Assembly (NCBI RefSeq): GCF_025144145.1
Contig: NZ_CP083546.1
Coordinates: 3,630,001-3,694,000, forward strand
Direction: 5' to 3'
Length of the DNA: 64,000 bases
Source of the DNA: Leisingera sp. M658
Lineage (GTDB): Bacteria > Pseudomonadota > Alphaproteobacteria > Rhodobacterales > Rhodobacteraceae
Shown here in pieces: positions 1 to 8,786 of the stretch. Within the stretch, counting starts at the first letter, position 1; every line of letters begins with the position of its first letter. A program made the position numbers and the translations under genes. A model generated the notes under the pieces. It did not search any database and was not told where the DNA came from. It saw only the letters and a list, made by a program, of their open reading frames with translations.

Positions 1-514
1 CTATCAAAGTGCCCCAGTCTCTCCTGAGCGTCCAGCCGTCTCTCCGGCCCGTCTCCTGTCTCTCCAGGCGTCCCGGCGTCTCTCCGCCGCGTTTCCCGTC
101 CCGTCCTGCGTTCCCGCCGTCCCGTCCGGTGTGTCTCAGCAGCATCTCGTCGCTGCCGGTGAAGGGGGTTCTAAGGTTAGACCAACAAACCCGCAAGCCA
201 AAAAACAGCAAAAACCGAACTTTCCGCAGAGAAAAGATACAAACACAACAAAATCAACGGCTTACACAGCAAAAAAGTCAGCAATCCTGACCCGGATGCT
301 GCAGCCGCAAACACCGCAGAACACCCAAACCGCCCCAGCACCGGACTTACCCACAGAAAGCCCCCGCTTATCCACAGACCCGCCGCCCGGAATCACAGCA
401 AATCACCCCTCCGGAAACGAGTCGCCCCGCCCGGTACCGCAACAATCCAGACAAAAGCCCCCTCCCCGCGCCTCCCCGGTCAAAAATACCCAGCCAGAAA
501 TCCCGCCACAAAAC
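1..514. other. Gene-poor region without a supported gene
   Basis: I see no convincing coding sequence here. Open frames exist on the plus strand but have the composition of C-rich, then A-rich noncoding DNA and resemble nothing known. Bases 1-150 are strongly pyrimidine-rich. Bases 190-290 are A-rich on the plus strand. Two DnaA-box-like nonamers follow and are listed separately. The minus-strand operon that starts near 3,336 ends into this stretch. Confidence 0.5.
347..376 (+). promoter_or_regulatory. Two DnaA-box-like nonamers in tandem
   Basis: TTATCCACA, the E. coli consensus DnaA box, lies at 368-376. A one-mismatch copy, TTACCCACA, lies at 347-355 in the same orientation, 21 bp away start to start, about two helical turns. 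An A-rich stretch lies just to the left. The boxes are seen directly; a role in origin function or DnaA-dependent control is inference. Two boxes alone do not define an origin, and no dnaA, hemE or parAB gene is nearby. Confidence 0.35.
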
Positions 515-543
515 AAAAAGACGGCCACAAAGGGCCGCCTTTC
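515..543 (-). terminator. Rho-independent terminator after the demethylase operon
   Basis: On the minus strand this is an imperfect hairpin, AAAGGCGGCC against GGCCGTCTTT with a short loop, followed by a T-rich run. It sits about 20 bp past the stop codon at 564, so it would end the operon of the ProC-like and demethylase-like genes. Confidence 0.7.
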
Positions 544-563
544 TAGTCAATCAGTTTGCCCTA

Positions 564-1289
564 TCAGCCTTCGAGGTTACTCAAGCCCTTCGCAAGGCTG
601 CTGCGCAGGCCGGCGTTCTCCATATGCAGCCGCAGCCGCTGGTTATAGCCCCCCGGGGTGTTCAGCGCTTCAATCAGTTCCGCGCAGCCCGAAGCCTGCA
701 GACTGGTCGACACCAGCATCCGCAAAAAGGCCTCGCCCTGCGCCTTGTCCGAGACCCGGTCGCCGAGCCATTCCGCGGCATCCCCCACCAGGCGCGCCGC
801 TGGTGAGAGCACGGCCTGCGCTGACAGATACGCATTCAGTTCTCCCGCGTCCTTAAGCACAAAGACCTGGTTGTCCGGCTCAAAGAGACTGCCAAGCAGC
901 GCGGTATTCCCCAGCGCCATGACCGGAGAGCCGCCCTGTGCGATGCCCGGAAAGGGGATCATCACTGCAACGGCTTCAGCCGGAGCGGCCAATTCTGCCA
1001 CCCGGCCAAGATCTGCACCGGCCATGAAGGAGACCACCTGCTGATCTTCGCGGAAGGCCAGCTCCTTCAGAATGCGCTCGGCGGACTCAGCCATCAGGCC
1101 GAGGAAGATCACGTCGCTGGCGTCGATCACAGCCTGGTTTCCGGTTACGGTCACATCCTCGTAAGCCTCAGCAAGCGCCGCGGACTGCGCCTTGCTGCGC
1201 TCCGAAACCGTGATCTGGTGGCCCTTGCCGGCCAGTCCCCGCACCACGGCAGAAGCAATGGTGCCGCATCCCAAAAATCCCAAACGCAT
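564..1289 (-). CDS. ProC-like NAD(P)-binding oxidoreductase
   Basis: A 241-aa protein with an N-terminal Rossmann fold, MRLGFLGCGTIASAVVRGL, the dinucleotide-binding start typical of the pyrroline-5-carboxylate reductase (ProC)/F420 oxidoreductase superfamily. The C-terminal part has the helical dimerisation pattern of that family, including a NTPGGYNQ segment resembling the SPGGTT signature region of ProC. It is slightly short for ProC (about 270 aa), and the changed signature makes a specialised imine or amino acid dehydrogenase as likely as true proline synthesis. The start codon lies 1 bp after the stop of the upstream demethylase-like gene, so the two are translationally coupled. If the upstream enzyme demethylates N-methylproline, a proline-type reductase fits as its partner; that link is inference. 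Confidence 0.75.
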   Translation of the reverse strand: MRLGFLGCGTIASAVVRGLAGKGHQITVSERSKAQSAALAEAYEDVTVTGNQAVIDASDVIFLGLMAESAERILKELAFREDQQVVSFMAGADLGRVAELAAPAEAVAVMIPFPGIAQGGSPVMALGNTALLGSLFEPDNQVFVLKDAGELNAYLSAQAVLSPAARLVGDAAEWLGDRVSDKAQGEAFLRMLVSTSLQASGCAELIEALNTPGGYNQRLRLHMENAGLRSSLAKGLSNLEG

Positions 1290-1290
1290 A

Positions 1291-3336
1291 TCAGATATCC
1301 TTCATCAGCCGCAGCGCATCATAAACTGCCGCATGGGTGTTGCGGGCAGAAACTGCATCGCCGATGCGGAACAGCTGGAACTGCCCTTGCGGGTTGCAGA
1401 GTATCTTCTGCGGGCGGCCCGCAATTATTGCCCCTTGTTCGATCTCACCGCGATTGGACGACTGCTCCTTCAGGTCGAAGTACAGGTCATCCAGCGGCAG
1501 CGTCCCGTAGTTGAGAACCACCTGATCATAACCGGCCTCATACACATGACCGCTGTAGTCTGTCCCGATGGAGGCTGTCAGCTTATTGCCGCTGCGCGCT
1601 ACCTCCAGCAAGCGGCGGGTCACGGTGAAAGTGACGTCCTTGTCCTGCAGCGCCCGCATGTAGGGCACCAGGTTCATCGCCATGATGTCGGGGGCAAAGG
1701 TCCGGTCAGGCGTCATCACTTCTACTCTGGCACCAGAATTGGCGGCGATCTCTGCTGCCATCAGCCCAGGATGGTCGCCGCTCTCGTCATAAATCAGCAC
1801 ATTTGCTGCCGGTTTCACGTCACCGGAAATGATGTCCCAGGCAGAAACAACATGCGAAGCCTCGCCGCGGGTTTCGAACAGTTCGGTGTTTGGCAAACCT
1901 CCCGTCGCAACGATGACCACATCCGGGTTCAGCGCTGTCACGTCTGCGGCCTCAGCCCAAGTGCTGAAGCGGAACTCCACGTCCCGCGCGGCGCATTGAG
2001 CCATGCGCCAGTCAATGATCCCGATCATTTCGGCCCGGCGCGGATTCCGTGCGGTCAAACGCACTTGGCCGCCCGGCTCTGCCGCAGCTTCAAACACGGT
2101 GACATGATGACCGCGCTCTGCCGCCACCCGCGCAGCCTCAAGCCCGGCGGGTCCGGCACCAACGATCACAATCTTCTTGCTGGCCTTAGCAGGCGCAATT
2201 TCATGCGGCATCGACAACTCGCGGCCCGTCGCTGCATTGTGGATGCACAGCGCATCCCCCGCTTGATAGATCCGGTCCAAGCAATAGGTGGCCCCCACGC
2301 AGGGGCGGATCTCATCCTCGCGCCCCTCAATGATTTTCTTCACCACATGCGGATCAGCCATATGGGCGCGGGTCATGCCAACCATGTCCAAAAGCCCCGC
2401 GGCAACCGCATGGCGGGCCGTTGCCACATCCGGGATGCGGGCGGCGTGGAATGTGGGCATGCCGGTTGCCTTCTTCACCTCCCCGGCAAAATCTAAATGC
2501 GGGGCTGATTTCATGCCCTGAACCGGGATCACGTCGGTCATCGCGGGGTCAGTGTGAATGCGGCCGCGGATCACGTTCAGAAAATCCACCATACCGCTGC
2601 CCGCCAGGCGCTTGGATATCTCAAGGCCTTCTTGCGGTGTGATGCCACCCTTCTGCGCCTCATCCGCCGTGTAGCGCAGGCCGACGATGAATTTCTCTCC
2701 GACCCGGTCCCGCACGGCCTGCAGCACGTCCATCGGGAATTTCATCCGGCTCTCCAGTGTCTGGCCGCCGTATGGCCCGTCCAAATCATTGGTCAGCGGC
2801 GACCAGAACTGATCCATCAGATGGCCATAGACCTGGAGTTCGATCCCATCCATGCCGCCGTCTTTCATCCGCTCTGCGGCATCGGCGAAATCGCTGATGA
2901 TCCGGGCGATATCCCAATCTTCGGCCAGTTTCGGAAAGGCGCGGTGAGCCGGTTCGCGGTGCCTGGACGAGCTGACTGAGGGCAGCCAGTCGCCTTTGTT
3001 CCAGCCAGTGCGGCGTCCAAGGTGGGTAAGCTGGATCATCACCGCGGCGCCATGTTCATGCACCTGATCCGTCAGGCTGCGGATCCACGGTACTACCTCA
3101 TCCTTATAGGCCAGGATATTGTTGAACACCGGCGGGCTGTCCTTGCTGACTGCAGCAGACCCGGCGGTCATCGTCAGCGCCACGCCCGCCTTGGCCCGCT
3201 CCGCGTGATAGGCGGCATAGCGTGCCTTGGGCATCCCGTCCTCAGGGTAAGCCGGTTCATGGCTGGTGGTCATGATCCGATTGCGAAGCGTCAGGTGCTT
3301 CAGCTGATAAGGCTGCAGCAGCGGGTCCTTGGACAT
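1291..3336 (-). CDS. TMADH/N-methylproline demethylase-type flavoprotein
   Basis: A 681-aa protein of the old-yellow-enzyme/FadH/trimethylamine dehydrogenase class. Residues 1 to about 340 form the FMN-binding TIM barrel. A cluster-binding segment follows with Cys346, Cys352 and Cys364. From about 395 there is a FAD/NAD(P)-binding half starting VIVGAGPAGLEAAR. The sequence near the cluster (CVGATYCLDRIY) resembles proteins annotated as N-methylproline demethylase (stachydrine catabolism) or dimethylglycine demethylase DgcA, which release the methyl group as formaldehyde. The neighbouring formate dehydrogenase and ProC-like genes agree with methylated-amine catabolism. The odd point is Ala349 where TMADH has the second cluster cysteine (TMADH uses C345, C348, C351, C364). 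A divergent TetR gene probably regulates it. The exact substrate is not decided by the sequence. Confidence 0.8.
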   Translation of the reverse strand: MSKDPLLQPYQLKHLTLRNRIMTTSHEPAYPEDGMPKARYAAYHAERAKAGVALTMTAGSAAVSKDSPPVFNNILAYKDEVVPWIRSLTDQVHEHGAAVMIQLTHLGRRTGWNKGDWLPSVSSSRHREPAHRAFPKLAEDWDIARIISDFADAAERMKDGGMDGIELQVYGHLMDQFWSPLTNDLDGPYGGQTLESRMKFPMDVLQAVRDRVGEKFIVGLRYTADEAQKGGITPQEGLEISKRLAGSGMVDFLNVIRGRIHTDPAMTDVIPVQGMKSAPHLDFAGEVKKATGMPTFHAARIPDVATARHAVAAGLLDMVGMTRAHMADPHVVKKIIEGREDEIRPCVGATYCLDRIYQAGDALCIHNAATGRELSMPHEIAPAKASKKIVIVGAGPAGLEAARVAAERGHHVTVFEAAAEPGGQVRLTARNPRRAEMIGIIDWRMAQCAARDVEFRFSTWAEAADVTALNPDVVIVATGGLPNTELFETRGEASHVVSAWDIISGDVKPAANVLIYDESGDHPGLMAAEIAANSGARVEVMTPDRTFAPDIMAMNLVPYMRALQDKDVTFTVTRRLLEVARSGNKLTASIGTDYSGHVYEAGYDQVVLNYGTLPLDDLYFDLKEQSSNRGEIEQGAIIAGRPQKILCNPQGQFQLFRIGDAVSARNTHAAVYDALRLMKDI

Positions 3337-3394
3337 GATGCGGGTCTCCTGGAACGATGTCTGGGCAAGCGCGGCATTGGCGAGTCGCCAACCG

Positions 3395-3437
3395 ATCTTG
3401 ACATATGTGTCGATTAAACAATCATACCTGTCAAGAT
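3395..3437. promoter_or_regulatory. Operator-like inverted repeats between demethylase and tetR
   Basis: The divergent intergenic region holds a perfect 9-bp inverted repeat, ATCTTGACA (3395-3403) and TGTCAAGAT (3429-3437), 25 bp apart. The left arm overlaps a tighter inverted repeat GACA-N4-TGTC at 3400-3411. Each 9-mer contains TTGACA, so it could also serve as a -35 element reading inward. The site lies between two divergent starts at 3336 and 3476, where a TetR-family operator is expected. Confidence 0.5.
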
Positions 3438-3475
3438 AAGTTGCGCCCGCCCTGCCCCGCTGTTATGGCTGGCAC

Positions 3476-4090
3476 ATGGACACTCAGGACATTACCCGCA
3501 CCCGGCTGGGTGACGAAGACTGGCTATCAGCCGCTTACGAAGTATTGACCGAGAGCGGCGTGGAAGCCGTGAAGGTGATGCCACTGGCCAAGCGGCTTGG
3601 CGTGGCCCGCACCAGTTTCTACTGGCACTTCAAAGACCGCGAGGCGCTGCTGGAGGCGATGGTGCAGCGCTGGGAGGAAAAGAACACCGGGAACCTGATC
3701 GCCCGATCCGAGGCTTATGCGGAAACCATTGCCGAGGCGTTGTTCAACCTGTTTGACTGCTGGATTGACGCAGGCCTGTTCGACTCCCGGCTGGATCTGG
3801 CGATCCGCAATTGGGCGCGCAATGACCCTGACTTGCAGGCCAGGCTGGACCAGGCCGATACCCGGCGCGAGACGGCACTAACAGAGATGTTCATCCGCTT
3901 TGGTTTCGACGCCGGCGTCGCACTGATCCGCGCCCGGGCAATGATCTACACCCAGATCGGCTATATCTCGATGCAGGTGCACGAAAGCACGGAATACCGG
4001 ATTTCACTTATGCCCGGCTGGGTTGAGGTTTTCACCGGCGCGCCGCCGTCAAAGCGGGATCTGGACCGTTTTCTGGCCCGCCACAGCTGA
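3476..4090 (+). CDS. TetR-family transcriptional regulator
   Basis: A 204-aa protein with a TetR N-terminal helix-turn-helix at about residues 15-62 (AAYEVLTESGVEAVKVMPLA, then VARTSFYWHFKDREALLEAM, the usual YxHFxxKExLL pattern). The rest is a helical ligand-binding and dimer domain without a recognisable ligand signature. It is transcribed away from the demethylase-like gene across a 139-bp region with inverted repeats, the standard arrangement for a local repressor. The effector may be the methylated amine substrate or its product, which is inference. The family is certain; the target is likely. Confidence 0.85.
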   Translation: MDTQDITRTRLGDEDWLSAAYEVLTESGVEAVKVMPLAKRLGVARTSFYWHFKDREALLEAMVQRWEEKNTGNLIARSEAYAETIAEALFNLFDCWIDAGLFDSRLDLAIRNWARNDPDLQARLDQADTRRETALTEMFIRFGFDAGVALIRARAMIYTQIGYISMQVHESTEYRISLMPGWVEVFTGAPPSKRDLDRFLARHS

Positions 4091-4164
4091 TGCACTGACC
4101 GCTCAGGACACAGGCCAGCCGACCTTAGATGTTCTGCTGGATAACCTTAAACCTCAAACGCAAA

Positions 4165-4195
4165 ACGGGCGCGAAGCCATCAGCTCCGCGCCCGC
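4165..4195. terminator. Hairpin between convergent tetR and fdsA
   Basis: GGGCGCG (4167-4173) pairs perfectly with CGCGCCC (4187-4193) across a 13-nt loop, in the 132-bp gap between the converging ends of tetR and the formate dehydrogenase gene. A-rich sequence at 4156-4165 gives a short T-run on the minus strand, so it best fits a terminator for fdsA and may act in both directions. Confidence 0.6.
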
Positions 4196-4222
4196 TCTGA
4201 TCTCGCTCACACGCGGCCGGGA

Positions 4223-6997
4223 TTACTCGGCAGCGATCTGGCTTTCTACCTTCTCAACCCGGACCGCCGAGAACTTGAACTCGGGGATCTTGCCGTAGGG
4301 GTCGACCGCAGGGTTGGTCAGGATGTTGGCTGCTGCCTCAACATAGGCAAAGGGCACAAACACCATGTCCTCGGCAATTGCCCGGTCGGCCCGCGCCATG
4401 ATCTCGATCGAGCCGCGGCGGGTGGACAGGCGCACCATCTCGCCCGGCTCGACACCCATTGCCCGCAGGGTTTTGGGGTTGAGCGAGCAGTTCGCCTCCG
4501 GCTCCACCGCATCCAGAACCAGGGAGCGGCGGGTCATCGAGCCGGTGTGCCAATGCTCCAGCTGGCGGCCGGTGGTCATGATCATCGGGTACTCTGCATC
4601 CGGCGCCTCATCCGGCGGGATCACCGAGGCCGGAGTGAAACGGGCACGGCCTTCGGGACGCGGGAAGCCATCGCCGAACACAATCGCCTGACCGGGATCG
4701 GTCTCATGCAGCGACGGATAGGTGATGGTCTCGGTCTCCAGACGTTCCCAGGTAATGTTGTTCAGGGACTTCATGTTCAGCTTCATCTCGTTAAAGACTT
4801 CGCTGACATCCTTGTAGTCCCAGGGCAGGCCAATGCGCTGCGCCAGTTCCACGGTGACTTTCCAGTCCTCGCGCGCTTCACCCGGAGGCGCCACGGCGGG
4901 GCGCACCCGCTGCACCTGGCGGTTGGTGTTCGACACGGTGCCGTTCTTTTCATAGAGCGCCGAGGCCGGCAGGATGATGTCGGCATAGTTCGCCGTCTCG
5001 GTCAGGAAGATATCCTGAACGATCATCAGCTCCAGCTTGGCAAAGGCATCGCGGGCGTGATCCGCATCCGGGTCGGACATCGCCGGATTTTCACCCTGGA
5101 TGTACATGCCCTTGATATTGCCGGCATAGGCCTGATCGACAATCTCGGTCACAGTGAGACCCTTCTCGTTTGAGAAGTCGCCGCCGCCCCAGACATCGGT
5201 GAAGGATTTGCGCACATCATCCGAGGTCACGGTCTGGTAATCCGGCAGGAACATCGGGATCAGGCCCGCGTCGGACGCGCCCTGCACGTTGTTCTGGCCG
5301 CGCAGCGGGTGCAGGCCGGCGCCGGGCTTGCCGACGTTGCCGGTCATCAGCGCCAGCGAAATCAGGCAGCGCGAGTTGTCGGTGCCGTGAATGTGCTGGG
5401 AGATGCCCATGCCCCAGAAGATCAGGCCCGCATTGGCATTGGCAAAGATCCGGGCAACACGGCGCAGCTGGTCCGGTTCGATGCCGCAGATCTCCGACAT
5501 CTTCTCGGGTGTGAACTGCTTCAGATGCTCTTTTTCAGCTTCCCAGTTCTCGGTCCAGCGGTGGATATACTGGCTGTCATACAGCTCTTCCTCGACGATC
5601 ACATGCATGATCGCGTTCAGCATCGAAACATCCGCACCCGGGCGGAACTGCAGCATCTCGGTCGCAAAGCGACGCATGCCGACACCGCGCGGGTCCATCA
5701 CAATCAGCTTGCCGCCGCGTTTGGTGAACTGCTTGAAGTAGGTCGCAGCCACCGGGTGGTTTTCGATCGGGTTGGAGCCGATGATGATCGCCACATCCGC
5801 GTTTTCGATCTCGTTGAAGGTCGCGGTCACAGCACCGGAGCCAACGTTTTCGATCAGCGCCGCAACGGACGACGCGTGGCACAGACGGGTGCAGTGGTCG
5901 ACGTTGTTGTGCTTGAACCCCTGACGGATGAACTTCTGGAAGAGATAGGCCTCTTCGTTGGTGCATTTTGCCGAGCCGAAGCCTGCAACCGATTTCGGGT
6001 CTTCATCGCGCAGCTTCATCAGGCTTTTGCCAGCCAGATCCATCGCCTCTTCCCAGGTCGCTTCGCGGAAGTGGGTGGAGAGATTGCCCGGATCGACATT
6101 CAGCCCCTTGGCCGGCGCGTCGTCGCGGCGGATCAGCGGCTTGGTCAGGCGGTGCGGGTGGTGGATGTAATCAAAGCCAAAGCGGCCCTTGACGCACAGG
6201 CGGCCTTCGTTTGCCGGGCCGTTGATGCCCTCAATATGCTTAACCTTGCCATCCTTGACCTTGAGCGACACCTTGCAGCCGACGCCGCAGAACGGGCAGA
6301 CGCTTTCGGTTTCGCTGTCATAGTCTTTCAGGTCGCCCTGACCTGCATCGTCCAGTACCGCAGAAGGCATCAGCGCGCCGGTCGGGCAGGCCTGCACACA
6401 TTCACCGCAGGCCACACAGGTGGACGCGCCCATCGGGTCGGCAATGTCAAAGGTCGGATAGGCATCATGCCCGCGTCCCGCCATGCCAATCACGTCATTG
6501 ACCTGAACCTCGCGGCAGGCGCGGACGCACAGACCGCAGGAAATACAGGCATCCAGGTTCACTGACATCGCCACATGGCTGTCATCCAGCAGCGGAATGC
6601 GGCCTTCTTCCAGCTTGGGGAAGCGGGATTCCGTAACACCGTTCAACTCGGCCATGTCCCACATGTGGGAGGACTTGTCGTGCGCCTCTTCCTTCTTCGG
6701 CTGGTCAGCCACCAGAAGTTCCATCACCATCTTGCGGGCATTCTCCGCCCGCGCGTTATTGGTGGTGACAACCATGCCATCAGCAGGCTCGCGGATACAG
6801 GAGGCCGCCAGCGTGCGCTCGCCTTCGATCTCGACCATACAGGCCCGGCAATTGCCGTCCGGGCGGTAGCCCGGCTGCGGCTTATGGCACAGATGCGGGA
6901 TCTTCAGCCCGCGACCGTTGGCGACTTCCCAGATGGTCAGGCCTGCGTCTGCCGTGACCTGTTCGCCATCGAGGGTGAAAGTGATTTTATCGCTCAT
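4223..6997 (-). CDS. fdsA: NAD-dependent formate dehydrogenase, molybdenum alpha subunit
   Basis: A 924-aa catalytic subunit of the soluble NAD-dependent formate dehydrogenase that oxidises formate to CO2 in the cytoplasm. Order of domains: a [2Fe-2S] ferredoxin-like domain (Cys37, Cys50, Cys53, Cys67); two [4Fe-4S] motifs, CISCGLCVRAC and CVACGECVQAC; a further CPFCGVGC motif; then the bis-MGD molybdopterin domains with HCTRLCH (Cys369, Cys373), the region that supplies the molybdenum ligand and active-site His. The C-terminal molybdopterin dinucleotide-binding domain is intact. The length matches FdsA of Rhodobacter capsulatus type enzymes. The start lies 3 bp after the stop of the fused fdsGB gene. 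I see no fdsC, fdhD or fdsD next to it, so chaperone genes must lie elsewhere. Confidence 0.95.
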   Translation of the reverse strand: MSDKITFTLDGEQVTADAGLTIWEVANGRGLKIPHLCHKPQPGYRPDGNCRACMVEIEGERTLAASCIREPADGMVVTTNNARAENARKMVMELLVADQPKKEEAHDKSSHMWDMAELNGVTESRFPKLEEGRIPLLDDSHVAMSVNLDACISCGLCVRACREVQVNDVIGMAGRGHDAYPTFDIADPMGASTCVACGECVQACPTGALMPSAVLDDAGQGDLKDYDSETESVCPFCGVGCKVSLKVKDGKVKHIEGINGPANEGRLCVKGRFGFDYIHHPHRLTKPLIRRDDAPAKGLNVDPGNLSTHFREATWEEAMDLAGKSLMKLRDEDPKSVAGFGSAKCTNEEAYLFQKFIRQGFKHNNVDHCTRLCHASSVAALIENVGSGAVTATFNEIENADVAIIIGSNPIENHPVAATYFKQFTKRGGKLIVMDPRGVGMRRFATEMLQFRPGADVSMLNAIMHVIVEEELYDSQYIHRWTENWEAEKEHLKQFTPEKMSEICGIEPDQLRRVARIFANANAGLIFWGMGISQHIHGTDNSRCLISLALMTGNVGKPGAGLHPLRGQNNVQGASDAGLIPMFLPDYQTVTSDDVRKSFTDVWGGGDFSNEKGLTVTEIVDQAYAGNIKGMYIQGENPAMSDPDADHARDAFAKLELMIVQDIFLTETANYADIILPASALYEKNGTVSNTNRQVQRVRPAVAPPGEAREDWKVTVELAQRIGLPWDYKDVSEVFNEMKLNMKSLNNITWERLETETITYPSLHETDPGQAIVFGDGFPRPEGRARFTPASVIPPDEAPDAEYPMIMTTGRQLEHWHTGSMTRRSLVLDAVEPEANCSLNPKTLRAMGVEPGEMVRLSTRRGSIEIMARADRAIAEDMVFVPFAYVEAAANILTNPAVDPYGKIPEFKFSAVRVEKVESQIAAE

Positions 6998-7000
6998 GGC

Positions 7001-8689
7001 TTATACCTCCTCGGGGAAGTGTTTGATGGTCAGGCGGATCGGGTTGGGTGCTGCCTGGCCAAGACCGCAGATCGACGTATCAACCATCGCGGCGCTCAGC
7101 TCTTCCAGCAGCCCCTGATCCCACTTCTTTTCGCCCATCAGCTTGACGGCCTTCTCGCAGCCCACCCGGCACGGAGTGCATTGACCGCAGCTTTCATCCT
7201 CGAAAAAGCGCAGCATGTTCAGCGCCGCATCGCGGGCCGAGTCCTTGTCGGACAGAACCACAACGGCAGCGGAGCCAATAAAGGTGCCATGCGGCTGCAG
7301 CGTGTCAAAATCGAGCGGGATGTCATGCATCGACGCAGGCAGCAGACCGGAGGACGGGCCGCCCGGCTGGTATGCCTTGAACGCGTGGCCATCCAGCATG
7401 CCGCCGCTGGCCTCGATAACGTCGGTGATGGTGGAGCCGGCGGGCAGCAGATGCACGCCCGGATTCTTCACACGTCCCGACACCGAATAGCTGCGCAGGC
7501 CCTTGCGGCCGTTTTTCTCAACCGAGTTCAGGCACTCCGGGCCTTCGCGGTTGATCTTGCAGACCCAATACAGCGTTTCGACGTTATGCACGAGGGTCGG
7601 ACGGCCGAAGACACCCACCTGCGCCACAAACGGCGGACGGTGGCGCGGCTCGCCGCGCTTGCCTTCGATCGACTCGATCATCGCGGATTCTTCGCCGCAG
7701 ATATAGGCCCCTGCCCCGCGGCGCAGGTCGATATAGCCCGCCTCGACGATGCCTGCGTCTTCCAGCGCCTTAATCTCAGCCGCGAGAATTGCCAGCACCG
7801 CCGGATATTCGTCGCGCATGTAGATAAAGGCTTTCTCGGCCTCAACCGCCCAGGCGGCCATCAGCATGCCTTCGAGGAAGACATGCGGCGTGCGTTCCAG
7901 ATAATAGCGGTCCTTGAAGGTGCCGGGCTCGCCCTCGTCGCCGTTCACGGCAAGGTAACGCGGGCCTTCGTTGGCGCGCACGAAGCCCCATTTGGTTCCG
8001 GACGGGAAGCCAGCGCCGCCAAGGCCGCGCAGGCCGGCTTCTTTGACTTTCGCCTGAACCGCTTCCCAGTCGCCACCCGCACGCAGGTCTTTCAGCGTGG
8101 CGTAACCGCCTTCGGCCTCGTAGGCCGCAAAGGTCTCATACTCGGGGACATGCGCATGGGTATCATCCGCCGCAATCGCCGCTTCCACCTTTTCGACGGT
8201 GGCGTGGTCGATGTGGTTGTGGCCGATCTCCAGCACCGGCGCGGTATCGCAGCGGCCCATGCAGGGCGCGCGCAGCACGCGGACCTGGGAGGCGTCCAAA
8301 CCGTCTTCCAGCGCCTTCTGCAGCGCTTCGGCCCCCGCCAGTTCGCAGGACAGCGAGTCGCAAACCCGGATAGTCAGCGCGGGCGGCGGGGTCTCGCCCT
8401 CCTTCACCACATCGAAATGGGCATAGAAGGTGGCCACTTCATAGATTTCCGCCTGGCCGGTGCGCATCTCCTCCGCCAGCGCCCGGATATGCGCGGCACT
8501 GAGGCAGCCGTATTTGTCCTGAATCAGGTGCAGGAACTCGATCAAGAGGTCACGGTTGCGCGGGCGGTCACCCAGCAGCTCCTGAACCTCGCTCAGCGCA
8601 ATGTCGTCAACCTGGCGGCCTTTGGGCGTCTTGCGCCCTTTGCCCTTGCCGGACTTCCATACGCCCTTGCTATCATCCAATGGTGCCAT
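7001..8689 (-). CDS. fdsB: Formate dehydrogenase fused gamma-beta (NuoE-NuoF-like) subunit
   Basis: A 562-aa fusion of the two diaphorase subunits that in R. capsulatus are the separate FdsG and FdsB. Residues about 25-180 are a thioredoxin-like [2Fe-2S] domain (VCDSLSCELAG and APCMGRCDTAP supply the four cysteines). The rest is NuoF-like: a GLGGAGFPSGTKW NADH/FMN-binding segment, NGDEGEPGTFKDRYY, and a C-terminal [4Fe-4S] site ESCGQCTPCRVGC. It passes electrons from the FdsA chain to FMN and NAD+. It is the first gene of the fds operon; the LysR gene on the same strand ends 95 bp upstream, leaving room for a promoter. The fusion is known from other Rhodobacteraceae and is not an assembly fault, because the reading frame is continuous and both halves are complete. 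Confidence 0.93.
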   Translation of the reverse strand: MAPLDDSKGVWKSGKGKGRKTPKGRQVDDIALSEVQELLGDRPRNRDLLIEFLHLIQDKYGCLSAAHIRALAEEMRTGQAEIYEVATFYAHFDVVKEGETPPPALTIRVCDSLSCELAGAEALQKALEDGLDASQVRVLRAPCMGRCDTAPVLEIGHNHIDHATVEKVEAAIAADDTHAHVPEYETFAAYEAEGGYATLKDLRAGGDWEAVQAKVKEAGLRGLGGAGFPSGTKWGFVRANEGPRYLAVNGDEGEPGTFKDRYYLERTPHVFLEGMLMAAWAVEAEKAFIYMRDEYPAVLAILAAEIKALEDAGIVEAGYIDLRRGAGAYICGEESAMIESIEGKRGEPRHRPPFVAQVGVFGRPTLVHNVETLYWVCKINREGPECLNSVEKNGRKGLRSYSVSGRVKNPGVHLLPAGSTITDVIEASGGMLDGHAFKAYQPGGPSSGLLPASMHDIPLDFDTLQPHGTFIGSAAVVVLSDKDSARDAALNMLRFFEDESCGQCTPCRVGCEKAVKLMGEKKWDQGLLEELSAAMVDTSICGLGQAAPNPIRLTIKHFPEEV

Positions 8690-8769
8690 GGGGTCCTCCA
8701 GTCAGCACGTAATTCAACCCGAAATGCCATCAAGAATGAATATCGTCAAATCTGGAAATTGGATTGCAC

Positions 8770-8786
8770 GATAAGCTTAGCTTATC
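8770..8786. promoter_or_regulatory. LysR-type palindrome upstream of fdsGB
   Basis: GATAAGC-TTA-GCTTATC is a perfect 7-bp inverted repeat with a T-N11-A core, the usual form of a LysR box. It overlaps the last codon of the LysR gene and lies about 80 bp upstream of the fdsGB start, a typical activator position. That the adjacent LysR protein binds it is inference. Confidence 0.55.

Noticed and set aside
131-856. A 241-aa plus-strand protein at the left edge
   Set aside because: It runs through noncoding DNA, a terminator and the antisense of the ProC-like gene. Composition is Pro/Ser/Arg-rich as expected for a shadow frame.
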